Below, piece after piece: positions 8,303 through 16,979 of a DNA stretch of 64,000 bases. The stretch is from the NCBI GenBank assembly GCA_028824715.1, contig JAPPCV010000118.1, forward strand, positions 1-64,000. Direction: 5' to 3'. Source of the DNA: Boseongicola sp. (GTDB lineage Bacteria > Pseudomonadota > Alphaproteobacteria > Rhodobacterales > Rhodobacteraceae). Under the pieces are notes generated by a model. It did no database searches and was not told the origin of the DNA. It saw only the letters and a program-made list of their open reading frames with translations. Within the stretch, counting starts at the first letter, position 1, and each line of letters begins with the position of its first letter. The position numbers and the translations under genes are program-made.

Positions 8303-9520
8303 GTGAAGCTCACCCTGACCAAACGCACCGTGGACGCCCTGAAGCCCGAAGACAAGTCCTGGATCGCATGGGACGACAGGCTGACAGGCTTCGGCTGCCG
8401 CGTGCAGCCCTCGGGCACCAAGTCCTTCATCGTCAACTATCGCGCCGGCGACGGCGGGCGCAAGGCGCCCAACAAGCGCGTCGTCATCGGACGCTTCGGC
8501 CGGGTCGGCCCCGACGAGGCGCGCAGGAAGGCGCGAGACATGCTCGGGCAGGTCGCGCGGGGCGAGGACCCGGCGGGCGGGCGGGCCGAGGCGCGCGGCG
8601 TCCCGACCCTGGCCGAGGCCTTCGAGACCTACATCAAGGCGAACCCGAACCGTGCGGACAAGACCGTGAGGCTCTACCGCCAGATCCTGCGGGGCAAGCT
8701 CGGCGACTGGGTGCGGCGACCGCTCGACGCCATCACCCGGCAGGACGTGGAGGACAGGTTCAACAGGATCACCGAAAGGCACGGCTGGGCGTCGGGGAAC
8801 CAGGCGATGTCGATGCTGCGTTCGGTCTACCGCCGGCCCTGCGTGGACCACGAAGGCCTGCGCAATCCGGTCGACCTCTGGCTGGCGGCGGGCGGGCGCT
8901 TCAACGCCAAGCGGCGGCGCAAGATCTCGGGCCCGGCGGAGGTGCTGCCGCGCTGGCGCGCGGGCATCGAGGCGGCGGTGCCCAGCCCCGCGATCCGCGA
9001 CATCTTCCTGATCGGCCTCTACACGGGCATGCGGCGGGGCGAGGTCGTGTCGCTGCGCTGGGAGCGGGTCGATCTGGAGCGGCGCGTCCTGCGGGTCGAG
9101 GAAACGAAGAACGGGGAGCCACTCGAGCTTCCCGTCACGCGGCAGCTCGCCGCCATCTTCGATCGGCTCCGGTCGAATTGCGGCGATCACGCCGCGCCGA
9201 CGGATGGCTGGGTGTTCCCTTCGCCGAAGAAGGCGCGGTCGGGTCACGTCGCGGACATTGCGCGGTTCTACGAAGGCATCGGCAAGGTGGCGGGCACACG
9301 GTTCTGGTTTCACGGGCTGCGCAACGCGTTCATCACGGTGGCCGAGCGCGAGCTGATGCTGCCGCGCTCGCTGACGAAGCGGCTCGTCAACCACGCCCGG
9401 ACGTCCGACGTGACTGAGGGCTACGCCGCGGACTGGACTGTGGATCAGCTCCGCGAGCCGGCCCAACGGGTCGCCGATCGCATTGATGAGATGTTGGGTA
9501 CAGCGCTTGCTGAGCGTTGA
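8303..9520 (+). CDS. P4-type tyrosine integrase
   Basis: Integrase of about 405 residues with an N-terminal Arm-binding domain (VKLTLTKRTVDALKP, then GFGCRVQPSGTKSFIVNYR), a core-binding domain (LAEAFETYIKANPNRADKTV) and a catalytic domain with Arg in YTGMRRGEVVSLRW, HGLRNAF, LVNHART and the nucleophilic Tyr in TEGYAADW. I choose the GTG at 8303 because homologues begin at this point; the frame is open back to 8135 and a GTG at 8267 is an alternative. It probably moved the surrounding island. The catalytic set is complete, so it may be active. Confidence 0.9.
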   Translation: MKLTLTKRTVDALKPEDKSWIAWDDRLTGFGCRVQPSGTKSFIVNYRAGDGGRKAPNKRVVIGRFGRVGPDEARRKARDMLGQVARGEDPAGGRAEARGVPTLAEAFETYIKANPNRADKTVRLYRQILRGKLGDWVRRPLDAITRQDVEDRFNRITERHGWASGNQAMSMLRSVYRRPCVDHEGLRNPVDLWLAAGGRFNAKRRRKISGPAEVLPRWRAGIEAAVPSPAIRDIFLIGLYTGMRRGEVVSLRWERVDLERRVLRVEETKNGEPLELPVTRQLAAIFDRLRSNCGDHAAPTDGWVFPSPKKARSGHVADIARFYEGIGKVAGTRFWFHGLRNAFITVAERELMLPRSLTKRLVNHARTSDVTEGYAADWTVDQLREPAQRVADRIDEMLGTALAER

Positions 9521-9901
9521 GTGCGCCGCCCAAACCAGCCTGCGCCAATCTGCATTTCGACACGAGATATCCCTGCATCTGCTTCGGCGCCGCTTGACGG
9601 CGCGGGCGCAGAGCCTCAGGTCTCCACCGCCAACCGTGCCAATGATCGGCAAAGACTGGAGGCGTTTCTGCTGCATTGCACGCGAATCCTGAAAGGGCTT
9701 GGGGGCAGTCAAGTTTGCCGTCTCGCGTAGATGGACTGGCTGTGCTGAAATTTTGGGGCAGGATTGCCGCGTTCGCGGGACATTTGAGGATTTTGCCGCG
9801 CTATGAACCAACTGTGGACTGCTCCCCTCAAGAGATCCGCAGAGGCGGGCTGCGTGCCATACAGACCAGACGCTCTTCGCCCCTCCCGCTGGTATCGGCG
9901 G
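9521..9901. other. Intergenic stretch between integrase and darG tail
   Basis: About 380 bases between convergent genes. The open frames here are short and arginine-rich or serine-rich in the way expected of random GC-rich sequence. I see no tRNA, repeat or recognisable gene fragment. Confidence 0.4.
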
Positions 9902-10432
9902 TCACTGCCGGGCGGCCACTTCGGCGTGGTCGATCCAGCGCTTCTCGGTCAGCACATCGGCGGCCAATCCGATCTGGCGTGGCGAAAAGCTCTTCTTGCG
10001 ATCGTTCCATGCATAGGTCGACGCGATGAGGTCGTCCCGCGACTTGGGCTTGTCGTGTTCCAGAACCCAATGCACCGTCGAGAGCAGTTCAAGACCGAAG
10101 GCTGATTCGAAACCGTCGACGAGGTCGGCCACCCTCTCGAAACGCTCGCGCACCTTGGGCGAGCGGCGCAGGAGCTTGGCCGCATCCTCGACAGCGCCGG
10201 GCACGAGTTCCAGCAGCTTTCCCGGCCGGTCTCCACCGTCAGCGTAGCCGGATATGTAGTGCCCCTCAACCGCGGTCAGGACGTGGCGCAGGTTCTCTGC
10301 GTAGGGACCGTAGGGCGCCTTGGCGAACCTCAACTTCAGCGGCTGGCCGGCGACCTGCATGAAGTACATCAGCTTGTGGACCTCCAGAAGAGTGACGAAG
10401 GGGTCAAGCAAGCCCTTCAGGTACCGATCCAT
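9902..10432 (-). CDS. darG: DarG C-terminal domain (split antitoxin)
   Basis: This 176-residue frame matches the C-terminal half of DarG antitoxins: LLEVHKLMYFMQ, PLKLRFAKAPYGPYAENLRHVL and GFESAFGLELLSTVHWVL are typical of the domain that binds the DarT toxin. It is in the same frame as the macrodomain upstream and is separated from it only by a TAG codon directly followed by this ATG (TAGATG, 10430-10435). It may be made by reinitiation at this ATG, or the amber may have killed the antitoxin. No ribosome binding site is obvious before the ATG. Confidence 0.85.
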   Translation of the reverse strand: MDRYLKGLLDPFVTLLEVHKLMYFMQVAGQPLKLRFAKAPYGPYAENLRHVLTAVEGHYISGYADGGDRPGKLLELVPGAVEDAAKLLRRSPKVRERFERVADLVDGFESAFGLELLSTVHWVLEHDKPKSRDDLIASTYAWNDRKKSFSPRQIGLAADVLTEKRWIDHAEVAARQ

Positions 10433-10963
10433 CTAGCCGACCAGCGCCGCCCTGCCCGCAGTCATCTTCGGCACCTGGCGGCTGCGCACCATTCGCTCCG
10501 GCTCCGGCGCACCCTTGGGCTCGAAGACAACGACTTCCAGATCGTTGAAACCGCACAGTGCCTCCTCGATGAGTGGACGCACGTCGCTCAATTCGAGGCC
10601 ACCCAGGCCGCTGCCCAGCGGCGGCACAGCGATCGAGCGGATTTCGCGTTGGCGAACTGCCGCCACAAGGTCCTTCAATCCTTCCTGAACATCCTCGATC
10701 CGGCTGTAGCCACGCCAGTGTCGCTTGGTCGGGAAGTTGATGATGTAGCGGGGGTTCGTGAGCTGGAGCGTGTCGAACACGAACATGCGGCCAGGCCGCA
10801 CCTCGCCACGCTCGCAGGCCTCGGCGTATGCGCGGAAGTTTCCAGGGAACGCCTTCTTGAATTGAAGCGCGATCCCACGTCCCATGACACCAACGCAATT
10901 GACCGTATTGACCAAAGCCTCGGCGTCTTCAGCAAGGATGTCGCCGTTCTTGAAGCGAATCAT
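10433..10963 (-). CDS. darG: DarG macrodomain (split antitoxin)
   Basis: ADP-ribosyl hydrolase macrodomain of 176 residues. In DarTG systems it removes the ADP-ribose that DarT puts on thymidines in DNA. The start MIRFKNGDILAEDAEALVNT, the loop NCVGVMGRGIALQFK, INFPTKRHWRG and VPPLGSGLGGL are all characteristic. The ATG at 10963 has GGGAG about 10 bases upstream. The frame ends at an amber codon exactly where other DarG proteins continue into the DarT-binding domain. No darT toxin gene is present upstream, where it would normally lie. Confidence 0.88.
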   Translation of the reverse strand: MIRFKNGDILAEDAEALVNTVNCVGVMGRGIALQFKKAFPGNFRAYAEACERGEVRPGRMFVFDTLQLTNPRYIINFPTKRHWRGYSRIEDVQEGLKDLVAAVRQREIRSIAVPPLGSGLGGLELSDVRPLIEEALCGFNDLEVVVFEPKGAPEPERMVRSRQVPKMTAGRAALVG

Positions 10964-11386
10964 CGGTGCAGTCTCCCTGTCATCAATAATACCATGCCCG
11001 CTGAATCGTGACAGAAGGCTGATGAACAGCTTCCCCAATTGCTTCCACGGCCATGCTCCGAGTTTCCGCGTTACGCACGCCGACGTGGCGAACCAGCGCA
11101 CATGGAGATCCCGCAACACATCGACGATGCCTCGGATTTGGTTCACGACGCAGTTGAAGTCGCCGTTGCTCACTTGGTGATTGCCCCGACCTCCGCGCTG
11201 TCGTTGTTTTGGACGAGGACTGCGCGGTGGGCAATACCCCAACAACAAAGCAAACGAGGCGCTCGGCCTGTAATGCCCTCCGGGTGTCCGCTCAAATCGT
11301 TGATAGCGCCCTCCCTCGATCCAGCGCCGGACAGTCTGCGTGGTGACCTTCTCGCGTCTCGCAAGGCGTGTCGTCGTCATCCACAT
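10964..11386 (-). pseudogene. HTH (IS607-OrfA / MerR-like) remnant upstream of darG
   Basis: The frame starting at 11386 begins with MTTTRLARREKVTTQTVRRW and RTPGGHYR, the winged-helix start found in IS607-type resolvases and excisionase-like regulators. After about 45 residues the similarity ends. The rest (to the darG start) is open in the darG frame but has no recognisable domain and lacks the serine-resolvase catalytic part. I take it as a fragment of a mobile-element gene rather than a genuine HTH-macrodomain fusion. Confidence 0.5.
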
Positions 11387-11523
11387 ATCGAGACTTGCCA
11401 GATGTTCCTGTATTGTTCAAGAGAGAATGCGCCAAATGTTGCGTTCGTTGCTAAAATGTAAAGCAGCATTGCCAGCGAAAGGGAGTTCCGCGCCGCCGGA
11501 CGGTTCAGCACCAGCCGGGCAGG

Positions 11524-11560
11524 CACCCTTTCGAAATTCAAGCAGAATGCCCTCGTTCAT
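11524..11560 (-). pseudogene. Enoyl-CoA hydratase remnant, 5' start
   Basis: An ATG at 11560, 3 bases after the acyl-CoA dehydrogenase stop, opens MNEGILLEFRKG, which is how crotonase-family enzymes begin (usually followed by VARVTLNRPEARNAL). After about 12 codons the sequence turns into unrelated DNA. Together with 7491-8064 this shows the original operon order: dehydrogenase, then hydratase, then the methanethiol-oxidase-type gene. Confidence 0.6.
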
Positions 11561-11563
11561 CGC

Positions 11564-12730
11564 TCAATCCCGCAACAGTCCACGAGCGATCACCAGCTTC
11601 ATGATCTCGTTGGTCCCAGCATAGATCCGCTCGATCCTGTTGTCGCGATACATCCTCTCCATTGGATATTCGGCCATCACGCCGTAGCCTCCAAAGAGCT
11701 GCAGGCAGCGATCTATGATCTTCGCCTGCAGGTCGGTCAGCCAGTACTTCGCCATCGAGGCTTTTTCGGTGGTCAGCCGTCCTTCCAAGTGCTCGACGAT
11801 GCAGGCATCAAGGAATGTCTTTGCAATGGTACCTTCAGTCGTGCATTCGGCAAGCACGAATTGCGTGTTCTGGAACTCGGCGATCTTCTGTCCGAAGGCC
11901 ACGCGCTCCTTCACGTAGTCCAATGTGTGGCGAAGCGCCCGCTCGATCCGGGCGACGGCGTAGACGGCAACCAGCAAGCGTTCCTGCGGAAGCTGCTGCA
12001 TCATCTGGACGAATCCTTGTCCTTCTTCCGGCCCGAGGAGCGCCGAAGTCGGGACACGCATATCGTCGAAGAACAGCTCCGACGTATCGTTCGACTTCAT
12101 TCCGAGCTTGTCCAGGTTGCGACCACGTCGAAATCCATCCAAGCCGTCGGTTTCGACCAGGACCAAAGAGATTCCGCGTCCCCCAGCGTCTGGGTCGGTC
12201 TTGGCGGCAACGATGATGAGATTGGCTAGCGCTCCGTTCGTGATGAAGGTCTTCGACCCTCTGATCCGGTAATGATTGCCGTCTTTCTCGGCAATTGTCT
12301 TGATGCTCTGCAGATCCGATCCGGCCCCGGGTTCGGTCATCGCGATTGCCCCGATCAATTCGCCCGAGACCATGCGAGGCAGGATGTCATGCTTTTGATC
12401 TTCCGAACCGTAGTGGATCAGGTACGGGATCACGATCGAGTTGTGCAATCCGCCGCCCCAGCCATCGATTCCGGCCAGATTGCCCTGATAGGCGATCACC
12501 GCATCATGAGCGAAGGAACCACCGAGGCCACCATACGCCTCTGGCACCTCTGCACCGAGCAATCCCATTTCGCCAGCCTTCCGCCATAGGTCTCGCGGGA
12601 ATGCTCCTTTGGATTCCCAGTCCGCGTAATTCGGCGCACATTCACGTTCATAAAACTGGCGGCAGGTGTCTTCCAGCATCGACAGTTCCTCGTCGATCCA
12701 AGCAGGTTTTGGGAACTCGAAGCCAGTCAT
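11564..12730 (-). CDS. Acyl-CoA dehydrogenase
   Basis: FAD-dependent dehydrogenase of 388 residues that introduces the alpha-beta double bond in an acyl-CoA, passing electrons to ETF. It shows IGAIAMTEPGAGSDLQSI (FAD/substrate signature), the FLDACI region, LFGGYGVMAEYPMERMYRD and IYAGTNEIMK with the catalytic Glu. It is complete and at family length. It is first in the interrupted minus-strand operon, followed at once by the broken hydratase start. It is too short to be DmdC, the roughly 590-residue methylmercaptopropionyl-CoA dehydrogenase. The LysR gene at 12915 is divergent and may control it. Confidence 0.93.
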   Translation of the reverse strand: MTGFEFPKPAWIDEELSMLEDTCRQFYERECAPNYADWESKGAFPRDLWRKAGEMGLLGAEVPEAYGGLGGSFAHDAVIAYQGNLAGIDGWGGGLHNSIVIPYLIHYGSEDQKHDILPRMVSGELIGAIAMTEPGAGSDLQSIKTIAEKDGNHYRIRGSKTFITNGALANLIIVAAKTDPDAGGRGISLVLVETDGLDGFRRGRNLDKLGMKSNDTSELFFDDMRVPTSALLGPEEGQGFVQMMQQLPQERLLVAVYAVARIERALRHTLDYVKERVAFGQKIAEFQNTQFVLAECTTEGTIAKTFLDACIVEHLEGRLTTEKASMAKYWLTDLQAKIIDRCLQLFGGYGVMAEYPMERMYRDNRIERIYAGTNEIMKLVIARGLLRD

Positions 12731-12914
12731 CGGAAGCCTTGCATCTTGATCAGCATGTCACTGCCTTGCGCCAGAAACGTAGGAATTTGCACGCGACAGG
12801 GCCAATTCAATTTGCAGATGAACCCATACCCGAATGGGATGCAACTTCCCATCCTATACAAAGCACTGGCAAATGTTTAGAAGCAACGCATAGGAAAAGC
12901 GCAAGAGTTGAACA
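12731..12914. promoter_or_regulatory. Divergent promoter region, acyl-CoA dehydrogenase / LysR
   Basis: A 184-base gap between divergently transcribed genes, the classic location for a LysR-type regulator to bind and control both its own gene and the neighbour. The part near 12850-12900 is AT-richer than its surroundings. I cannot fix promoter boxes with confidence. Confidence 0.45.
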
Positions 12915-13841
12915 GTGAACTTAAGGCAACTTGAGGCATTTCGAGCGACCATTCGCTGCGGCTCGATTACTGAAGCTGCGAACATGATGCATATTTCGCA
13001 ACCAAGCGTCAGTCGACTGATCGCCGACCTTGAACGCTCGGCCGGATTCCGCCTGTTCGCGCGGGTCGGGCGCGGCTTGACGCCCACGGTTGAAGGGCAA
13101 CAGTTCTACAAGGGTGTCGAAGGCATGTTTGTCGGCATCGATCGGCTACAGGATCTCGCCAAGTCGATCCGCACGTCCCGAGGCGGGACTATCTCGATCA
13201 GCACGATCCAGTCGATTGCATTGATCGAATTGCCCGCCGCCGTGGGTCGGGTCTATCGCGAAAACCCCGAAATCCGCTTCACCATCAACTCGCGAAACAC
13301 GCCTGCCATTCTGGACGCGGTGCAGATGCGTCAAGTCGATCTGGGAATTGTCGGGCGTGAGGCGAGCCACGAAGGGGTCGAGACGATGTTTCATACGTCT
13401 GCACCCTACGTCTGCCTCCTCCCCGAGGATCATCCACTAGCCGAGGAAGGGGGAACCATCGACCTGGAAGCGGTGGCCTTCACGGAGACCTTTGTGACCT
13501 TCGGTGGCACGTATCCCGACACGATGATGTCCATGGACCCTGGCCTATCGCAACAACTGCAAAGCCGGTCACGTCTATCGGCGGCGAATATGCCGCTGGC
13601 AGGCGCACTAGTCCGCGAAACCGGGGCCCTGGCCGTCGCGGATCCGTTTTCGGCCGAGCAAGCGGTGCGCATGGGGGGCGTCGTATTTCGCCCAGTGGTC
13701 CAGAACCTGACCTATTTCGTGTCGATCATTTCGGCGGGGCCTGAACAACTCTCACGGCAGGCCCTTTCCTTCGTCAATCTCTTCGCCGACCAGTTGACTG
13801 CGCGTGTCGAATTCGTCAATGCGCTGCGGGAGCGGGCCTAG
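12915..13841 (+). CDS. LysR-family transcriptional regulator
   Basis: Regulator of 308 residues with an N-terminal winged HTH (LRQLEAFRATIRCGSITEAA, then ISQPSVSRLIADLE) and a periplasmic-binding-like effector domain (about residues 90-300; ISTIQSIALIELPAAVGRVY and VDLGIVGREAS). The start is GTG. It is divergent from the acyl-CoA dehydrogenase and convergent with the TRAP transporter, whose last gene shares the stop palindrome CTAG at 13838-13841. It could control either side; effector unknown. Confidence 0.9.
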   Translation: MNLRQLEAFRATIRCGSITEAANMMHISQPSVSRLIADLERSAGFRLFARVGRGLTPTVEGQQFYKGVEGMFVGIDRLQDLAKSIRTSRGGTISISTIQSIALIELPAAVGRVYRENPEIRFTINSRNTPAILDAVQMRQVDLGIVGREASHEGVETMFHTSAPYVCLLPEDHPLAEEGGTIDLEAVAFTETFVTFGGTYPDTMMSMDPGLSQQLQSRSRLSAANMPLAGALVRETGALAVADPFSAEQAVRMGGVVFRPVVQNLTYFVSIISAGPEQLSRQALSFVNLFADQLTARVEFVNALRERA

Positions 13842-15106
13842 TTCAAGAACTCAGGCAACCAGGTCGCCGCCGCCGGAAAAAAGATCATCAAGAACCCGAA
13901 AACAATGCCGACACAGACGAAGAGCGGCACCTCTCGGAATGTCTTCTCCGGGCTTTCCTTGGCCACGCCCGCAGCAGTATAGATGCCTACGCAAACCGGT
14001 GGGGTAATCATCCCGATCCCGGCAAAGGCGACGAAAACCACATATAGATGCAGGATGTTCAGGTTCAGTGACAGGGCAAGGGCGGCGAAGATCGGGACCG
14101 TCAGATAGAATACCGGGACGATTTCGACGAATGTGCCCAGGATCAGGCAGATGATCGCGACCGAGAGCCAGAAGGTCAGCGGCGTGCCCCCCATCTCAGT
14201 GAAATAGGTGATGATCTTCTGCGGGGTTTGGCTATAGGTCAAGACGACGCTCAGGAAGGTGGCCATTGCAATGATCGCAAAGATCACGGCCGTGATGCGT
14301 GCGGTCTCGTAAAGGGCGCTGACCATGCCACGGAGAGTGAGCTCGCGATAGACCAACATGCCAATCAGGATGGCCCAAATTCCGGCGACGGCCGCAGATT
14401 CCGAAGGCGTCAGAAACCCGGCATAAATTCCGCCCAAGATGATGACCGGAGTGAACAATCCCGGAATGGCAGCCCAAAAGGCGGCCAGGCGCTCGCTGAC
14501 CGTTGCCTTGTTCGGGTTCTTCAGGTGTCGGCACTTCCAAGTGACGACCACGCCCAAGATGACGATCAGCACGAATCCCGGCACAAAGCCCGCCGCGAAA
14601 GTTCGCGACACGGGTACATCGGTCAGCGCGGAGAACAGGATCGCCGCATTCGACGGAGGGATGAGTGCTTCAAGAAACGCCGCCGACGCTGCCAGAACGA
14701 TGACGAATGGCTTGGGATATCCTTGATCCACCATCTGCGGGATCATGATCGTCCCGACCGCCGTGATGGCCGCAAGAATCGAACCGCAGAAGGCGGCAAA
14801 GAATCCCATGGCAAGGATCATCGCGATGCCCAAGCCTCCTGGCCAATGTCCGACCAACGTAGTCGCGAAATGGACGAGTCTTGCGGCAGCACCGCCACGC
14901 AGCATGACCATGCCAGCAAAGATGAACAGCGGAACGGCGATCAACACATGTTTGGTCATCGAACCGAACGAAACCTGGATCAGCGTTGACCAGGGAAGCT
15001 TCAGGCCCCAGATCGCCACGGTTGCGCTCCCCAATCCGAATACCATGAAGATCGGCACTGAAAGGATGAGAAGGGCCAATGACAGAACGATGGCGGCGGA
15101 CTTCAT
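13838..15106 (-). CDS. dctM: TRAP transporter large permease (DctM family)
   Basis: Integral membrane protein of 422 residues with about 12 hydrophobic segments, the sodium-coupled transport subunit of a TRAP carrier for organic acids. Typical features are the VPLFIFAGMVMLRGG start region, the MVDQGYPKPFVIVLAASAAF loop with IPPSNAAILFSA, and IGMITPPVCVGIY in the C-terminal half. It follows dctQ with an ATGA overlap. It is probably the uptake route for the 2-hydroxy or 2-oxo acid handled by the divergent enzymes at 16980 onwards. Confidence 0.92.
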   Translation of the reverse strand: MKSAAIVLSLALLILSVPIFMVFGLGSATVAIWGLKLPWSTLIQVSFGSMTKHVLIAVPLFIFAGMVMLRGGAAARLVHFATTLVGHWPGGLGIAMILAMGFFAAFCGSILAAITAVGTIMIPQMVDQGYPKPFVIVLAASAAFLEALIPPSNAAILFSALTDVPVSRTFAAGFVPGFVLIVILGVVVTWKCRHLKNPNKATVSERLAAFWAAIPGLFTPVIILGGIYAGFLTPSESAAVAGIWAILIGMLVYRELTLRGMVSALYETARITAVIFAIIAMATFLSVVLTYSQTPQKIITYFTEMGGTPLTFWLSVAIICLILGTFVEIVPVFYLTVPIFAALALSLNLNILHLYVVFVAFAGIGMITPPVCVGIYTAAGVAKESPEKTFREVPLFVCVGIVFGFLMIFFPAAATWLPEFLN

Positions 15107-15657
15107 GGGGCGGCCTCTTCCGGAGCAACCAGTTTCGCCAGCGTCTCCAGCAGCAGTTCAAGCGAGAACAGGAAAAGGATGGCAAAGCCCGTAGGAAATG
15201 CCAGGTACATCCACCAGATCGGCAGCTCGATTTCCAGTTCCATCAACTGGCCGAGCCGTCGAAACAGCGCCACAGCCTCGTTGCCGGCGATGAAGAAGAT
15301 CACCGCCCCCACCAGCACTGTCGCGAAGACAAAGGCTTGCAGCAGGCAGAGTGCCTTGCCGCCAAGGAAGTTCGGCGCCAGGTCCACCTGGATATGCGCG
15401 CCAGACCGCAACAGCGGACCGAGAAGTGGAAACACCAGCCAGGGCACCAATGCCGGCGGAAGTTCAATGAACCAGTCGTAACCCGTCCCGCTGACGTATC
15501 GCGTGACCGCACTCATCGTCAAAGCCAGCACCATGATGGCGGCAATCGTGGACGACAGGACCGAGGTCAGGATTTCCAACACATGGTTCACGGCCCGAAG
15601 GGGGCGGAGGATCAATGTCACGGAGCGGGCACCCGATGGATCGCAAGGCCCCCGCAA
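15103..15657 (-). CDS. dctQ: TRAP transporter small permease (DctQ family)
   Basis: Membrane protein of about 184 residues with four hydrophobic segments, the small subunit that pairs with DctM. The TM2 to TM3 stretch with WLVFPLLGPLLRSGAHIQVD is the family hallmark. A GTG at 15621 is an alternative start that would remove 12 residues unlike the family. It lies 32 bases after dctP and overlaps dctM. Confidence 0.88.
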   Translation of the reverse strand: MRGPCDPSGARSVTLILRPLRAVNHVLEILTSVLSSTIAAIMVLALTMSAVTRYVSGTGYDWFIELPPALVPWLVFPLLGPLLRSGAHIQVDLAPNFLGGKALCLLQAFVFATVLVGAVIFFIAGNEAVALFRRLGQLMELEIELPIWWMYLAFPTGFAILFLFSLELLLETLAKLVAPEEAAP

Positions 15658-15689
15658 CCGCTGACGGGAGCCTCACATGTCGTCATTGC

Positions 15690-16691
15690 TCAGTTGGCAG
15701 CGAAGGCCTTTGCGGCATCAAGAACCTCGGCGTCGATCTTGTCGGCAACCGCGGGCTGCACCTTGTCGGTCATCAGCATTTGAAAGGCTGCCAGCTTGTC
15801 CCCCTCAAGCGTGTTGACTATGCCGCCACGCTCCTGGAACTCGGTCAGGGTCTCTTCGCCGGTCCTCAGGATCGAATCTGTCGAGATCTTGCCGACTTCG
15901 GCACCAACGTCCATCAGAAGCTGTTGCAAGTCTTCGGGCAAGCCGTTGAACCATGTGGCATTTGCCATGATGTATGCGTCCGCATAGTACTGGTAAGGCT
16001 TCTGGCCGTGGGTCAGGAATTCCCACCAGCTGAACGCGCGGATCGAACCCGGTGGGCTGTTGATTGTGTCGATCAGGCCGGTCTGCAGGCCGGAATAAAC
16101 TTCGCCAGTAGGCATCGAGACCGTGTTCGCGCCAAGCGCTTCCCACATCGGGCGTTCGGCCCCGATCAGGGCGCGGGCCTTCAGGCCGGCCATGGTTTCG
16201 ATGCCGTCCAATTCCCTTGTGCTGAAGGTCATCACCGGGCCGACGGGATTATACATCAGGAGAACCGTATCGGACTTTTTGGTGATGTCGTCCCAGACGG
16301 CCTGGCCTGCGGCGTCGTCCGTGAAGAAAGCCCGCTGCTCGCCATAGCTATCAAAGAGCCCGGAGAAGGACACGACGTTGTAGTTCTTGTTGATCGGCGG
16401 AAAGGACACGACACCGACTATCCCGCCCATTTCCACTGCGTTCGAAGTGACGGCGCCTAGTTGCTCGCGAATTCCGAAGAGCTGGCCCGACGGGAAGACA
16501 TCGACCCGCAACCGGCCCTCGGCGCGCCTGTTGACCTCGTCGGCGAACATCTGCGTGTGAATGGCGCTGTGATGCTTCGGCCCCCAGTGAACCGAAAGTC
16601 GCGCCGCATGGTCCTGAGCTTGCGCGACGCCGCCCAGCACTGCGGCCGAGGAAAAAAGCACGGCTGCGGCGATTGGTTTCAATAGTTTCAT
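15690..16691 (-). CDS. dctP: TRAP transporter substrate-binding protein (DctP family)
   Basis: Periplasmic binding protein of 333 residues. It has a clear signal peptide (MKLLKPIAAAVLFSSAAVLG, cleavage likely after AQA) and DctP features such as HTQMFADEVNRRAEGRLRVD and FPSGQLFGIREQLGAV. The conserved ligand Arg region and GLKARALIGAERPMWEALGA are present. The ATG at 16691 has a GGAAG ribosome binding site; the frame stays open to 16739 but that would destroy the signal peptide. It is the first gene of the TRAP operon. Confidence 0.92.
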   Translation of the reverse strand: MKLLKPIAAAVLFSSAAVLGGVAQAQDHAARLSVHWGPKHHSAIHTQMFADEVNRRAEGRLRVDVFPSGQLFGIREQLGAVTSNAVEMGGIVGVVSFPPINKNYNVVSFSGLFDSYGEQRAFFTDDAAGQAVWDDITKKSDTVLLMYNPVGPVMTFSTRELDGIETMAGLKARALIGAERPMWEALGANTVSMPTGEVYSGLQTGLIDTINSPPGSIRAFSWWEFLTHGQKPYQYYADAYIMANATWFNGLPEDLQQLLMDVGAEVGKISTDSILRTGEETLTEFQERGGIVNTLEGDKLAAFQMLMTDKVQPAVADKIDAEVLDAAKAFAAN

Positions 16692-16979
16692 GACTTCCTT
16701 CCATTCAGTTTCGGCACAGCCGCTCCCGTGGCGGTACATGTGCAGGTATGCCGGAGAGCCACGCCCCCCGGTCTTGGTGCATCAAGGCTATCGCACGATG
16801 TCTTGGATAAACTAATCGAATTCTGCGCGGCATTTATTCGCCCCGGCTATGTGTGCGACCCGACCCCGTCCAAACATAGCGCTGGCGAATAGGTGCCGGA
16901 GGAATTTCGATTGGTGTGGCCCCTTTGGGTGCCGATACCTTTGCGGCCGAACTGAACCTCCGCGACGGATTGGACCAAC
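16692..16979. promoter_or_regulatory. Divergent intergenic region, TRAP / hydroxy-acid operons
   Basis: A 288-base gap between dctP on the minus strand and the 2-hydroxy-acid dehydrogenase on the plus strand. It should contain both promoters. No clear repeat or riboswitch was found. Confidence 0.45.

Larger units (their letters stand above)
8065..11523. mobile_element. Integrase-carrying island inserted in enoyl-CoA hydratase gene
   Basis: The segment separates the 5' start of a hydratase gene (11560 downwards) from its remainder (below 8064). It carries a P4-type integrase, a broken darG and an HTH remnant, and is in line with an integrated element. No tRNA lies at either edge and I could not find a clear direct repeat; only ATTTCG is shared near both borders. 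About 75 bases of the hydratase gene are missing, so the edges are approximate and the event may have involved deletion. Confidence 0.65.

Noticed and set aside
8141-9811. 556-residue minus-strand open frame over the integrase
   Set aside because: Antisense shadow of the integrase gene, which has clear domains.
9902-10963. The darG TAG as a pyrrolysine or selenocysteine codon
   Set aside because: No pyl genes or SECIS-like signal are seen, and TAG is not used for selenocysteine.
11564-12730. Acyl-CoA dehydrogenase as DmdC (methylmercaptopropionyl-CoA dehydrogenase)
   Set aside because: DmdC proteins are about 590 residues; this is a standard 388-residue enzyme.
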